Part shown: positions 13,453 to 22,418 of the stretch, in pieces | How the letters are laid out: every line of letters starts with the position of its first letter | How positions within the stretch are numbered: position 1 is the first letter of the stretch | Assembly (NCBI GenBank): GCA_031553755.1 | Contig: JAVBKZ010000066.1 | Span: 1-25,165, forward strand | Length of the DNA stretch: 25,165 nt | From: JAIRVZ01 sp031553755 | Lineage (GTDB): Bacteria > Bacteroidota > Bacteroidia > Bacteroidales > Azobacteroidaceae | Direction: 5' to 3' | Translations under genes and position numbers: made by a program | Notes under the pieces: generated by a model | Databases searched by the model: none | Told to the model about the DNA's origin: nothing | Seen by the model: the letters and a program-made list of their open reading frames with translations, nothing else

Positions 13453-16428
13453 TTATTTCGGTTTCAACACCACTCCCAAATTCTTTTTCCCATCTATTTT
13501 GATAACAATAGGCGATTCGAATCTTACATGACGCAAGTATTGTGTTTCCTGAACTACCGGCAGGGTGTTAAGAAATTTTTCGTCAAAAATACCTCCATTT
13601 TTTTCATACGGATTAATTGTGAAATATCCGACACCGAATGAAGTGAGATTTTGGAAAAAATGCGTTCCTTGACTGGGTTCTATGCGATAATTTTCTAATC
13701 CCGATTCCACAATAACGCGAGCGTTGCTGATGTGAGGCCATTTAACCGGAATTCCTAACCAAGGGTCACTTGTTCCCCATCTTCCGGGACCAACGAGTAC
13801 ATAATTTTTTTGTTCATCTGTAAATTGTTTATTCATTTTTTCGACATCGTAGGCAATCAATTGATTGTTGGAAGCCTTAAATTCCTCCGTCTTAACATAT
13901 ACAATGTCGAATACATCATTCGAAATACCATGACCTAAAGCATGTTTGGAATAAAGGATACATTCGTCTTCGGGAATAATACTCAAATCTTCTTCCATCA
14001 TTTCTTTACTGTCGACAATCGGACGAATTTGAAGCAGATAAAACGTTCCCTGCGCTTTTCCGTTCACATCTTCCAAATTAGCGGCAAATTCAATCTCAAC
14101 TGGACGCCCCATTTCTTCTTGTCCGAGTTTCAGCACAAAATCGAGCATTTCGGCCAGCGGAAATACATCGTTCTGCAAAACTCCAACGAAAGTAATTACT
14201 TTCCGGTTTGGGCCGGGATAATATCCTTCCATCAACACTTGGTCATAATGGTCGTAAGTAGAAGAAAGATATTTCAATGTATTATCTTGTTCCGCGTCTT
14301 TGGTATTCAATTTAATTAAATTAAACGCGTCATCGACAGAAAAATTATCATTCAGGGAATTCAGGTCAAGAGCGTAAAATTTCGTTTGAGTATCCCTCAA
14401 AGCAAGTTCAAGCGTACTTGTTTGTAGAATTTGATTCGGATGTTTAGGAGAAAAACGCAAAGTTGTACCTCCGTCTACGATATATTTTCCAAGTCCAAGA
14501 GCCACATTGGCAATTCCATCTTCGGGTTTTTCATTTCCGGTAGGATAAAAATTCAACGAACGCGCAACGCCCGAAAGAGTTGGATAAAAGCGATTATCGT
14601 GCTGTTGTCCAACAACTTCCTGCAAAACAATCGCCATTTTTTCCTGATCAATCAGGTTTTGAGTCGCGGTCATATAGGCTTTACTGTCTTTATAAAACAC
14701 AGAAGCATATACTGCTTTGATGGCATTTCCCATCATTTCCAACATTTTGTAATGGTCATCCACTTTAGGAATCATATATGTTGAATATATCCCAGCAAAA
14801 GGCTGATAATGAGAATCTTCCAAAAGGCTTGAAGAACGAATCGCGATAGGTGTTTTCACGACATCAAAGAAAGCGACCAAATCTTCTATCAATCTTATCG
14901 GCAATGTCGCTTTAAGAAAATATTTCAGGATTTGCTCGTCAGGTAAATCTTGTAATGCTATCTGATACAAGTTATTACTATCCATGAATTCATCAAAGAT
15001 ATCCGTACATAGCACAACTGTTTTCGGGATTTTCAATTCGGCATTTTTGAAATAACTATTCACTTCGACAGCATGCCTTTTCACCATTTGTCCCATGAAA
15101 GCCAAACCTCTACCTTTTCCGCCCAAAGAGTCCTCTCCTATTCTCGCAAAATTAGAATATTCATCAAACCGGTCTTTCATGAATATCGCCACAATTCCCT
15201 TATTTTTCATTTTCCGGTAACTCACTATGGCATCGAAAATAATATGCCGGGCTTCATTCATGCTCGCGTATTCCGAAACATCTATTCCTTTGAGAAATTC
15301 AGCGACCGGGAAAATAGCCCGTGAATAGAAAAAGCGGGAAAAGTGATTATGCGACAAGTGATAAACAAGTGATTCATCGGGAATTAAGAATACTTTTTTC
15401 TGCAAATCTTTCAAATCTTTGATTCGAAAAACTTCTTGCCTTGTTATCGGATTGATAATAACAAAATCTCCGAATCCGAAGTTATCCGTAATTTCTTTCC
15501 GTAAATCCTGTGGATATGATTTTGAATTTTTATCGATAAAACTGCATCTCAACTCATCAGCATATACTTTATTCTCTACTTCGGAAGATTCATAAATAAT
15601 CGGTACATAACGGTCGTGTTTCCTGACCATACACCCGAAAGTATATCCCGCATGCTTATCTTTAATACCGTCTTTATCGAAACTTATGTCACAAACGATT
15701 CCCAACATATTGTGCCGGTAACGTTTATACAGCATTTCCGCTTCTTCATAAGTTCTTGCCAATAAAATTTTCGGACGGCCTCTCATCCTTAAAGTTTGTT
15801 GGTGAGGATTGAGCGCTTCTTTCGAAAAATCTTTCGATTGTTGCAATACAAATTTGTATAAATGAGGCAATGCCGAAGAATAAAACCGGATAGAATCTTC
15901 GACTAAAAGAATCGTTTGTACGCCTACCGAAGCCACATCGTCTTCCACGTTCATTTTATCCTCAATCAGTTTGATAATCGCCAATAACAATTCGGCATTG
16001 CCCAACCAACTGAAAACATAATCTATTCCGCTCAAATCTTCTTGAGCTACCCGTTTGGAAACTTCCTTCGAAAACGGAGTTAATACTACGATAGGAATTT
16101 CATTATGTTTCTTTTTGATTTGGCGGGCAACACCAAAAGCATCGGCGTTATCCATGTTCGGCATACAAATAACCAAATCAAAATGCGTTTTTTTGAGCAT
16201 TTGAAGCGCCTCCTTCTCTGTACTGACTTGCGTAAAACGAGGAGGATACCTCAAACTCAAAGATGTATATTCGTTGAAAATCTGTTCATCTACACGGCCA
16301 TCGTCTTCCAACATGAAAGAATCATATTTAGTCGCGATCAATAAGATGTTTAATATCCGGTTGTTCATCAAATTGGCAAAAGAAGTGTCTTTAAACACCA
16401 ATTGCCGCATGTTTTGTTTTTGTTCCAT
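13453..16428 (-). CDS. Receiver-domain/PEP-pyruvate-binding (PPDK-like) fusion protein
   Basis: A 991-aa cytoplasmic protein. Region about 25-135 is a response-regulator-like domain in which the usual phospho-acceptor position reads DLVICMPNMD, so the Asp seems lost. Region about 170-305 is a second receiver (ILLVEDSIRF; LGIVCDISF with a plausible acceptor Asp; FIDKNS) with an insertion. From about 425 comes a pyruvate phosphate dikinase ATP/PEP-binding domain (EDSLGGKGRGLAFMGQM near 433; IAIRSSSLLEDS; EIEFAANLEDVNGK). The C-terminus has GPGRWGTSDPWLGIPVKW and SQGTHFFQNLTSFGVG. I see no phosphohistidine domain (GGxTSHAA) or PEP-binding barrel, so complete PEP synthase activity is unlikely. 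It is the third gene of an operon, 17 nt after pepD. It may be a phosphotransfer sensor; function inferred only. Confidence 0.75.
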   Translation of the reverse strand: MEQKQNMRQLVFKDTSFANLMNNRILNILLIATKYDSFMLEDDGRVDEQIFNEYTSLSLRYPPRFTQVSTEKEALQMLKKTHFDLVICMPNMDNADAFGVARQIKKKHNEIPIVVLTPFSKEVSKRVAQEDLSGIDYVFSWLGNAELLLAIIKLIEDKMNVEDDVASVGVQTILLVEDSIRFYSSALPHLYKFVLQQSKDFSKEALNPHQQTLRMRGRPKILLARTYEEAEMLYKRYRHNMLGIVCDISFDKDGIKDKHAGYTFGCMVRKHDRYVPIIYESSEVENKVYADELRCSFIDKNSKSYPQDLRKEITDNFGFGDFVIINPITRQEVFRIKDLKDLQKKVFLIPDESLVYHLSHNHFSRFFYSRAIFPVAEFLKGIDVSEYASMNEARHIIFDAIVSYRKMKNKGIVAIFMKDRFDEYSNFARIGEDSLGGKGRGLAFMGQMVKRHAVEVNSYFKNAELKIPKTVVLCTDIFDEFMDSNNLYQIALQDLPDEQILKYFLKATLPIRLIEDLVAFFDVVKTPIAIRSSSLLEDSHYQPFAGIYSTYMIPKVDDHYKMLEMMGNAIKAVYASVFYKDSKAYMTATQNLIDQEKMAIVLQEVVGQQHDNRFYPTLSGVARSLNFYPTGNEKPEDGIANVALGLGKYIVDGGTTLRFSPKHPNQILQTSTLELALRDTQTKFYALDLNSLNDNFSVDDAFNLIKLNTKDAEQDNTLKYLSSTYDHYDQVLMEGYYPGPNRKVITFVGVLQNDVFPLAEMLDFVLKLGQEEMGRPVEIEFAANLEDVNGKAQGTFYLLQIRPIVDSKEMMEEDLSIIPEDECILYSKHALGHGISNDVFDIVYVKTEEFKASNNQLIAYDVEKMNKQFTDEQKNYVLVGPGRWGTSDPWLGIPVKWPHISNARVIVESGLENYRIEPSQGTHFFQNLTSFGVGYFTINPYEKNGGIFDEKFLNTLPVVQETQYLRHVRFESPIVIKIDGKKNLGVVLKPK

Positions 16429-16444
16429 GTTGATGGATTAAAAA

Positions 16445-17908
16445 TTATTGTGGTATCTGTTCCAATATATTTACAAGGTAATTCCAAAATTTTTCTACTG
16501 TGTCTATTTCTATTTTTTCATCCGGAGAATGAGGATGTTTGATTGTTGGCCCGAAAGAAACAATATCTAACCCGGGTACATTTGATAGGATAATTCCACA
16601 TTCCAACCCGGCATGCATTACTTTCACAGCCGGTTGATTATCATATTTTTTTTCATAAACCGATTTCATTACGGATAAAACCGGCGAATTGATATTAGGG
16701 TCCCATCCCTGGTAAGCATTGCCGTATTCGACTTTAGCGCCGGCCAAAGCGAATACGCTTTCAAGGCTTGAACAAACAGCATATTTTTTAGTTTCAGACG
16801 AACTTCTAACTAAAATTTTCACATCTATTTTCCCTGGAGAAGATTTGACGATAGCGAGATTAGTAGACGTTTCAACCGTATCCGGAAAATCGTGTAGAAA
16901 TCCGATCGCTCCGTTTTGGCAACCCTCTACGGCATTAATTAAATCGTCTTGAATTTCTTCCGGAATTAAATATTCGGGTAAATTCACTTGTTCAACTACG
17001 AAACTAATTGAGTCTTCAACTCCTTTATATTCTTCACGAAATAAATCCTGATAATCCGAAACCAATTCCCAAAAACCTTCACAATCATCGGCTCCCGGAA
17101 TTGTTACAACCGCGAATGCTTCACGAGGAATGGCATTTCTCAACGAACCTCCATCGATAGAAGCCAAACGCGCTCCGTAATCCTGAACGGCTTCTTTCAG
17201 GAAACGAAACATCAGTTTGTTAGCGTTAGCCCGCTGCAGATGAATATCCACACCACTATGTCCACCTTTCAATCCGGTAAGGGAAACTCTTACCGCGATA
17301 TCTTCTTTAATTACATTCGTATCATCTTTATATTGAAAACTAATATTCAAATCGGCTCCCCCGGCACAACCGACATACAATTCACCGTCTTGTTCCGAAT
17401 CGAGATTCAACATAATCGTTCCGGAAATAAAATCCTGCCTGATTTCTAATGCGCCATACATTCCGGTTTCTTCATCATAAGTAAATAAAGCCTCTATTTT
17501 ACCATGATTCAACGTTTTATCTTCTAAAAGAGCCATCATTACGGCAACTCCGATACCGTTATCCGCTCCTAAGGTTGTTCCTTTAGCTTTGACCCAACCT
17601 CCATCAATATAGGCGTCTATCACGTCTTTTGTAAAATCAAAATCTGTATTCGTATTTTTTTGAGGAACCATATCGAGATGGCTTTGCAAAATGACCGTTT
17701 GTAATTTTTCAAATCCGGCAGATGCAGGCTTACAAATCAGCACATTACCACTATTATCCCTCTTTGTTTCCAATCCAAGCGAATTTCCGAAACCTTCGAT
17801 AAAAGCGGTAATTTCTTCCATTTGTCCCGATGGACGAGGAATTTGTGTCAAAGCATAAAAATGTTTCCAGACATTGGCTGGCGATAAATTCATAATTTCC
17901 GTTGCCAT
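16445..17908 (-). CDS. pepD: Aminoacyl-histidine dipeptidase PepD (M20 family)
   Basis: Cytoplasmic zinc peptidase that cleaves Xaa-His and other dipeptides. At 487 aa it has the family's usual length. Metal and catalytic motifs are present: LQSHLDMVPQ (HxD), GADNGIGVAVMMALL, DEETGMYGAL (catalytic acidic pair), NLDSEQDGELYVGCAGG, and MHAGLECGI near the C-terminus, followed by SFGPTIKHPHSPDEKI. It overlaps the end of the flippase-like gene by 19 nt, an overlap caused by read-through of a repeat, and precedes the PPDK-like gene by 16 nt. Confidence 0.92.
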   Translation of the reverse strand: MATEIMNLSPANVWKHFYALTQIPRPSGQMEEITAFIEGFGNSLGLETKRDNSGNVLICKPASAGFEKLQTVILQSHLDMVPQKNTNTDFDFTKDVIDAYIDGGWVKAKGTTLGADNGIGVAVMMALLEDKTLNHGKIEALFTYDEETGMYGALEIRQDFISGTIMLNLDSEQDGELYVGCAGGADLNISFQYKDDTNVIKEDIAVRVSLTGLKGGHSGVDIHLQRANANKLMFRFLKEAVQDYGARLASIDGGSLRNAIPREAFAVVTIPGADDCEGFWELVSDYQDLFREEYKGVEDSISFVVEQVNLPEYLIPEEIQDDLINAVEGCQNGAIGFLHDFPDTVETSTNLAIVKSSPGKIDVKILVRSSSETKKYAVCSSLESVFALAGAKVEYGNAYQGWDPNINSPVLSVMKSVYEKKYDNQPAVKVMHAGLECGIILSNVPGLDIVSFGPTIKHPHSPDEKIEIDTVEKFWNYLVNILEQIPQ

Positions 17909-19008
17909 AATTTTAATTTATTTAGAGTTGACGAGTTGATAAGTAAACAAGTTGACGAGTTGCTTACGCCTAATTTTAAATAAAGTAAAGTTTGTCTACT
18001 TGTTAACTCGTCTACTTGTAATTTATTCTTTATCGGCAATGCAGCCACTCCGACCAAACCGCAAAGCGCGGTAAATAATGTTTGTATCGTATGGACTATC
18101 AATGCCCATGCGGCCGCGTTAGTATTTCCGACCCCAAAACTTACCAATGTAGCGATAACAGCGGCATGCCACGGCCCTATCGCCCCTTGAACGGGAATGG
18201 CCACAGCCAAACTACTCAATCCGAAAGCTATCAAACCTTCTTTCCATCCTAAATTTTGAGTAAAATCGAAAGCGTAAAAGCAAATATAAAAAAATAAAAA
18301 ATAACCTAACCATATCAGTATCGTATAAAAAAGAAATTTCCATTTGTCTTTCATATACCAAACTGTTTTCATTCCAATCCAAATATTATTCAAAAATGAT
18401 TTCGTTTTGATAATAATTTTCAGATGACCAAAATATGTAAATATTATCCAAATTAAGGCAATAATTGTGACTAAAAAAAGATATAACCACACAGAAGTGA
18501 ATATAATGTAGAGTTTATTGAATAAATCGGGATTATCCATTATATAATTTGTAAAAAACGGGATATTCAGGAAAATAGAAAAAAGCACGATGAGAGCAAC
18601 CGAAAGCGTATCGAAAAAACGGTCTATCAAAAGGGTTCCGAATAACTTGGAAAATGATATTTTTTCGTATTTAGCTATCATTCCGCAACGCCAAACCTCA
18701 CCTAAACGAGGCAATACCAAATTAACAACATAATTTCCCAAAACGGCATACACAAGATTCGACACCCGCGGTTTTTCGCCCAACGCTTGTATCAAAATAT
18801 TCCACCTGATTCCTCTTATAATATTAGCGCCTAAACCGAAGAATAAGGACAATCCGATAATCCAAAAATTAACATCACTTTTGAAAACTTCCATAATGGA
18901 AGAAAAATCCATATCCCGGTATACCAACCAAAGAATAAGTAACCCGAAAGCCAAAGGAAAGACTATTTTAATTATATTTTTTACAACAGAAAAGAAAGTT
19001 GTCGGCAT
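17890..19008 (-). CDS. Flippase-like integral membrane protein (LPG synthase TM / UPF0104 type)
   Basis: A 372-aa polytopic protein with about eight membrane helices. Family motifs include FGLGANIIRGIRWNILIQAL, YAVLGNYVVNLVLPRLGEVWRCGMI and LAVAIPVQGAIGPWHAAVIATL. This family includes the membrane part of lysyl-phosphatidylglycerol synthase and AglD-like proteins, thought to move or modify lipid-linked molecules; there is no aminoacyl-transfer domain here. The final about 40 residues after LPIKNK (LTSRQTLLYL...) are encoded by a repeat element and look foreign, so the native end was probably near 18030. It is the first gene of the operon, transcribed from 19053-19084. Confidence 0.8.
   Translation of the reverse strand: MPTTFFSVVKNIIKIVFPLAFGLLILWLVYRDMDFSSIMEVFKSDVNFWIIGLSLFFGLGANIIRGIRWNILIQALGEKPRVSNLVYAVLGNYVVNLVLPRLGEVWRCGMIAKYEKISFSKLFGTLLIDRFFDTLSVALIVLFSIFLNIPFFTNYIMDNPDLFNKLYIIFTSVWLYLFLVTIIALIWIIFTYFGHLKIIIKTKSFLNNIWIGMKTVWYMKDKWKFLFYTILIWLGYFLFFYICFYAFDFTQNLGWKEGLIAFGLSSLAVAIPVQGAIGPWHAAVIATLVSFGVGNTNAAAWALIVHTIQTLFTALCGLVGVAALPIKNKLQVDELTSRQTLLYLKLGVSNSSTCLLINSSTLNKLKLWQRKL
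17924..18025. repeat. Repeat element within the 3' end of the flippase-like gene
   Basis: Left arm of AGTTGACGAGTTGATAAGTA type (17926 on) and right arm with CTACTTGTTAACTCGTCTAC (ending about 18018) form an imperfect inverted repeat around a centre with GCTTACGCC, the same central word as in two hmu junction elements. The arm units differ (GTTGACGA instead of GAGAATT), so it seems a sister family. It is read as codons of the flippase C-terminus. Confidence 0.75.
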
Positions 19009-19052
19009 AAATCCTCGTTTTTGAGTTTTTTCTATTATTTTTGTAACGTCTG

Positions 19053-19084
19053 CAAAGATAAATAAAGATTACTTTGCACACAAA
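19053..19084 (-). promoter_or_regulatory. Promoter of the flippase-pepD-PPDK operon
   Basis: On the minus strand, TTTG (19081-19084), a 20-nt spacer and TATCTTTG (19053-19060) match the Bacteroidetes promoter exactly. The expected start is near 19046, giving a leader of about 38 nt. Confidence 0.75.
19069..19076 (+). promoter_or_regulatory. Possible -7 element for ksgA
   Basis: TTACTTTG matches TAnnTTTG at seven of eight positions and lies 33 nt before the ksgA ATG. It overlaps the divergent promoter, so the two genes may interfere. Confidence 0.4.
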
Positions 19085-19109
19085 CAAAAAAATTTATCCC
19101 TGATAATCA

Positions 19110-19907
19110 ATGATATCGCCAGTAAAGCCCAAAAAATCATTAGGACAGCATTTCTTAAAAGACATGCAAATAGCGGAACGGATTGCCGGCACAATCGGAG
19201 ATTATAAACATCTTCCCGTATTGGAAGTAGGACCCGGAACCGGAGTATTGACTCAATTTTTATTAAAAAATGAAGTCGATTTAACGGTTGTGGAATTAGA
19301 CCGTGAATCGGTCGCGTATTTGAAAGAAAACTTTCCTCAACTTTCAGGGAGAATAATTGAAGAAGATTTTTTGAAACTCGATTTGGATAAATTATTTCCC
19401 GGACAATTCTGTGTCACAGGAAATTATCCATATAATATTTCGAGCCAAATTTTCTTTAAAGTATTGGATTATAAAGAAAAAATACCTTGTTGCACCGGAA
19501 TGATTCAAAAAGAAGTGGCCGAAAGGATTGCTTCGAAACCCGGTAAAAAAGCATTCGGAATTATTAGTGTATTACTTCAGGCTTGGTACGACATAGAATA
19601 CTTGTTCACGGTAGATGAACATGTATTCGACCCTCCGCCGAAAGTAAAATCCGCTGTTATCCGGCTTACACGGAATAAGCGGGCAAGTTTGGATTGTGAT
19701 GAAATACTGTTTAAAACAGTTGTAAAAACAGCCTTTAACCAACGAAGAAAAACTTTAAGAAATTCGTTGAAACCATTGCTTGGTAAAGGCTGTGAAATTT
19801 ATACACTTCCGATCTTCGACAAGCGGCCGGAACAACTTTCGGTAGAACAGTTCATTGAACTGACAAATTTAGTTAATGGAGAATTAAAGATTGAAAGTTC
19901 TTTATAA
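19110..19907 (+). CDS. rsmA: 16S rRNA adenine dimethyltransferase RsmA/KsgA
   Basis: Dimethylates the two adjacent adenines in the 3' terminal hairpin of 16S rRNA during small-subunit assembly. The 265-aa length is typical. Motifs: KKSLGQHFLKD at the N-terminus, the SAM-binding LEVGPGTGVLTQFLL, VELDRESV, the catalytic GNYPYNISSQIFFK (NYPY form of the NLPY motif), and the C-terminal FNQRRKTLRNSL substrate-binding segment. The last residues (NGELKIESSL) appear to derive from a degenerate left arm of a repeat. Probably co-transcribed with corA, 54 nt downstream. Confidence 0.95.
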   Translation: MISPVKPKKSLGQHFLKDMQIAERIAGTIGDYKHLPVLEVGPGTGVLTQFLLKNEVDLTVVELDRESVAYLKENFPQLSGRIIEEDFLKLDLDKLFPGQFCVTGNYPYNISSQIFFKVLDYKEKIPCCTGMIQKEVAERIASKPGKKAFGIISVLLQAWYDIEYLFTVDEHVFDPPPKVKSAVIRLTRNKRASLDCDEILFKTVVKTAFNQRRKTLRNSLKPLLGKGCEIYTLPIFDKRPEQLSVEQFIELTNLVNGELKIESSL

Positions 19908-19910
19908 AAA

Positions 19911-19943
19911 ATCCACTCTCAATTCTCAATTCTCAATTCTCAA
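19911..19943. repeat. Heptamer repeat, ksgA-corA junction
   Basis: Right-arm type sequence with ACTCTCA and then tandem ATTCTCA units, ending CTCAAC. Its left arm is only recognisable as a degenerate stretch (about 19874-19898) inside the ksgA 3' end. Same family as in the hmu operon, showing it is not hmu-specific. Confidence 0.75.
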
Positions 19944-19961
19944 CTTTTTAATTAAATAATC

Positions 19962-20900
19962 ATGTCTGAAATAAAGCTTTTTTATCATAAAGATGGTGCA
20001 ATCAGACTCAGCCGCAGCATCGATTTTTTGAAAAAAACCCCAATCAACCAATTTTTGTGGATTGATTTGAACGATGCCGACGAAGAAATAGAAGCACAAT
20101 TAGAGGATTACTTGAAAATATATATCCAGGAAGAAGAAGAAATGATAGAAATCGAAACTTCTTCCCGTTATATCGAAACCGGAGATACTTTGGTTGTTAA
20201 TGCCAACTTTCTTCTTACCAATTACGATAAAAATCCGGTGTCGTTTATTATTAAAAACGACATTTTGATTTCAGTCAGAAGCGAAGAATTATCTTCTTTT
20301 AATGAAACCGTAAAGAAAATTTTCGCCAATCCTAAAAATTATCCTACCGGATATCATGTTTTTCTTGCTTTATTAGAAACCCGGATTGAATTCGACGCGG
20401 ATATGATTGAAAATATCACGCAAGAAATTACCAATTTAAGTAATGGGATTCAAGAGGTAGATGAAGACGCGCTCTTGCAAATCAAGAACTTACAAGAAAA
20501 AACGATGATGCTCCGCGAGAATATTATTGATAAATACCGCGCGGTATCAAACATGTTAAAGAGTACATTGATTCCGAAAGACCTCCGTCCGAAACTGACA
20601 ATCTTGATTAAAGACATCAATTCCCTGATGGAACATATCCGCTTTAGTTTCGACCGCTTGGACTATCTACAGGATACATTCCTCGGTCTTGTTAATATCG
20701 AACAAAATAAAATCATCAAGATATTCACCATTATTTCGGTGATTTTCATGCCTCCGACATTAATCGCGAGTATTCATGGTATGAACTTCGAATTTATGCC
20801 TGAGATGAAGTGGAAGTTCGGATACCCAATGTCTATTTTGATGATGATATTTTCTTCTTTACTGATATTATATTTCTTTAAGAGGAAGAAGTATTTGTAA
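19962..20900 (+). CDS. corA: CorA-family divalent cation transporter
   Basis: Inner-membrane channel for Mg2+ or related ions. The 312-aa protein has a long acidic cytoplasmic N-domain with coiled-coil helices (IENITQEITNLSNGIQEV... and LLQIKNLQEKTMMLREN). Two C-terminal helices follow: IIKIFTIISVIFMPPTLIASIHGMNFEF with the signature GMN at the periplasmic loop, and MSILMMIFSSLLILYFF, ending in a basic tail (KRKKYL). It is convergent with der, the stop codons one base apart. Confidence 0.9.
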   Translation: MSEIKLFYHKDGAIRLSRSIDFLKKTPINQFLWIDLNDADEEIEAQLEDYLKIYIQEEEEMIEIETSSRYIETGDTLVVNANFLLTNYDKNPVSFIIKNDILISVRSEELSSFNETVKKIFANPKNYPTGYHVFLALLETRIEFDADMIENITQEITNLSNGIQEVDEDALLQIKNLQEKTMMLRENIIDKYRAVSNMLKSTLIPKDLRPKLTILIKDINSLMEHIRFSFDRLDYLQDTFLGLVNIEQNKIIKIFTIISVIFMPPTLIASIHGMNFEFMPEMKWKFGYPMSILMMIFSSLLILYFFKRKKYL

Positions 20901-20901
20901 T

Positions 20902-22212
20902 TTATTTTTCCCGCATAAAAACATTGATTGGAGTTCCTTTCAGGTTCCAATGTTTTCGTATTTGATTTTCAAGAAATCTCTTATACGGATCTTTTACCCA
21001 TTGAGGTAAATTGCAAAAGAATACAAAACTCGGTATCGCGGTATTCGGTAATTGTGTGATGTATTTAATTTTAACAAATTTACCTTTATTCGATGGCGGA
21101 GGTGTATTTTCGATGATCGGTAACAAAATTTCATTCAATTTATGAGTAGGAATTTTTGTTTTTCTAACATCGTATACTTCTTTTGCCGTTTCAAGGATTT
21201 TGAAAATCCTTTGTTTGGTCAATGCCGAACCAAAAATCACCGGAACATCTACAAAAGGCGCGATCCGCTCATAAATAGCATTTTCGAATGTTTTAATCAC
21301 TTTTTGGTCTTTATTTTCTACTAAATCCCATTTGTTGACAACAATTACCAATCCTTTTTTGTTCTTCTGAATAAGCGAAAAAATATTCATGTCCTGCGAT
21401 TCAATTCCCCTTGTCGCGTCAACCATCAACACGCAAACATCAGCGTTCTCAATTGCCCGAATGGAACGAATCACGGAATAATATTCCAAATCTTCATTTA
21501 CTTTCCCTTTTTTACGAATTCCAGCAGTATCGACTAAATAAAAATTCAGTCCGAATTTATCATATTCCGTATAAATAGAATCGCGGGTAGTTCCGGCAAT
21601 ATCGGTAACAATATTTCTTTCTTCTCCTATAAAGGCATTGACAAGCGATGATTTTCCTGCATTCGGACGGCCTACAATAGCTATTTTGGGCAATTCTTTT
21701 TCCGGTTCGATTTCTTTACTCGTAAATTTAGAAACAACTACATCAAGCAAATCTCCTGTTCCGGAACCATTTATAGCAGAAATACAATAAGGATCTCCTA
21801 ATCCGAAAGAATAAAATTCGGCAGACTGGTGATGTAGTTCGAAATTATCGGCTTTATTTACGACAACCAAAACAGGCTTTTTACTGCGTCTTAAAATTTG
21901 AGCTACATGTAAATCCAAATCTGTCACTCCATTCAAAACGTCAACTACAAACAAAATCACATCAGCTTCTTCTATGGCAATTTGTACTTGCTTGTTTATT
22001 TCTTCTTCAAAAATATCATCTGAATTGACAACCCAACCTCCTGTATCGACTACAGAATATTCTTGTCCCAACCATTCAGCTTTTCCATATTGACGGTCGC
22101 GGGTAGTTCCCGCGACTTCATTCACTATCGCTTGGCGGGATTGTGTCAATCGATTGAATAAAGTTGATTTTCCTACATTCGGACGTCCTACTATCGCAAC
22201 TAAATTGCTCAT
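20902..22212 (-). CDS. der: Ribosome-assembly GTPase Der (EngA)
   Basis: Double-GTPase that acts in 50S subunit maturation. The 436-aa protein has the first G domain (GRPNVGKSTLFN, DTGGW, VNKAD), the second (GRPNAGKSSLVNA, DTAGIRKKGK, VNKWD) and a C-terminal KH-like domain (about 350-436, NEILLPIIENTPPPSNKGK, KYITQLPN). All G motifs are intact. Confidence 0.96.
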   Translation of the reverse strand: MSNLVAIVGRPNVGKSTLFNRLTQSRQAIVNEVAGTTRDRQYGKAEWLGQEYSVVDTGGWVVNSDDIFEEEINKQVQIAIEEADVILFVVDVLNGVTDLDLHVAQILRRSKKPVLVVVNKADNFELHHQSAEFYSFGLGDPYCISAINGSGTGDLLDVVVSKFTSKEIEPEKELPKIAIVGRPNAGKSSLVNAFIGEERNIVTDIAGTTRDSIYTEYDKFGLNFYLVDTAGIRKKGKVNEDLEYYSVIRSIRAIENADVCVLMVDATRGIESQDMNIFSLIQKNKKGLVIVVNKWDLVENKDQKVIKTFENAIYERIAPFVDVPVIFGSALTKQRIFKILETAKEVYDVRKTKIPTHKLNEILLPIIENTPPPSNKGKFVKIKYITQLPNTAIPSFVFFCNLPQWVKDPYKRFLENQIRKHWNLKGTPINVFMREK

Positions 22213-22276
22213 AAAAATAAAACTAAATATTAAATGATAGATTATATGCTATGTATTCCAATTATCATATAAATAG

Positions 22277-22284
22277 CAAAGATA
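22277..22284 (-). promoter_or_regulatory. Possible -7 element for der
   Basis: Minus-strand TATCTTTG is an exact TAnnTTTG match about 65 nt upstream of the der start, between the tRNA and der. No clear -33 is seen, and read-through from the tRNA is equally possible. Confidence 0.45.
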
Positions 22285-22295
22285 GGTAAATTAGG

Positions 22296-22369
22296 TGACC
22301 CCGACAGGATTCTAACCTGTGACCTTCAGAACCGGAATCTGACGTTCTATACAGCTGAACTACGGGGCC
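22296..22369 (-). tRNA. tRNA-Arg (anticodon CCG)
   Basis: The 74-nt minus-strand sequence folds as a full cloverleaf. The acceptor is GGCCCCG/CGGGGUC (one G-U pair) with discriminator A, the D arm GUUC/GAAC, the anticodon stem UCAGA/UCUGA with loop UUCCGGU (anticodon CCG, reading CGG), a 5-nt variable loop, and T stem ACAGG/CCUGU with loop UUAGAAU. The usual T-loop C is A here. CCA is not encoded (CCU follows). Confidence 0.93.
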
Positions 22370-22382
22370 TTTATTTGCGGCG

Positions 22383-22390
22383 CAAAGATA
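22383..22390 (-). promoter_or_regulatory. -7 element of the tRNA-Arg promoter
   Basis: Minus-strand TATCTTTG is an exact consensus match 13 nt upstream of the mature tRNA 5' end, so transcription would start about 6 nt before the tRNA. A -33 element is not clear. Confidence 0.6.
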
Positions 22391-22418
22391 TAACTTTTTT
22401 TCCTAATAATTCGTTTTT

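Noticed and set aside
22296..22369. tRNA-associated integration site
   Set aside because: No integrase or partial tRNA duplicate flanks the gene; both neighbours are housekeeping genes.
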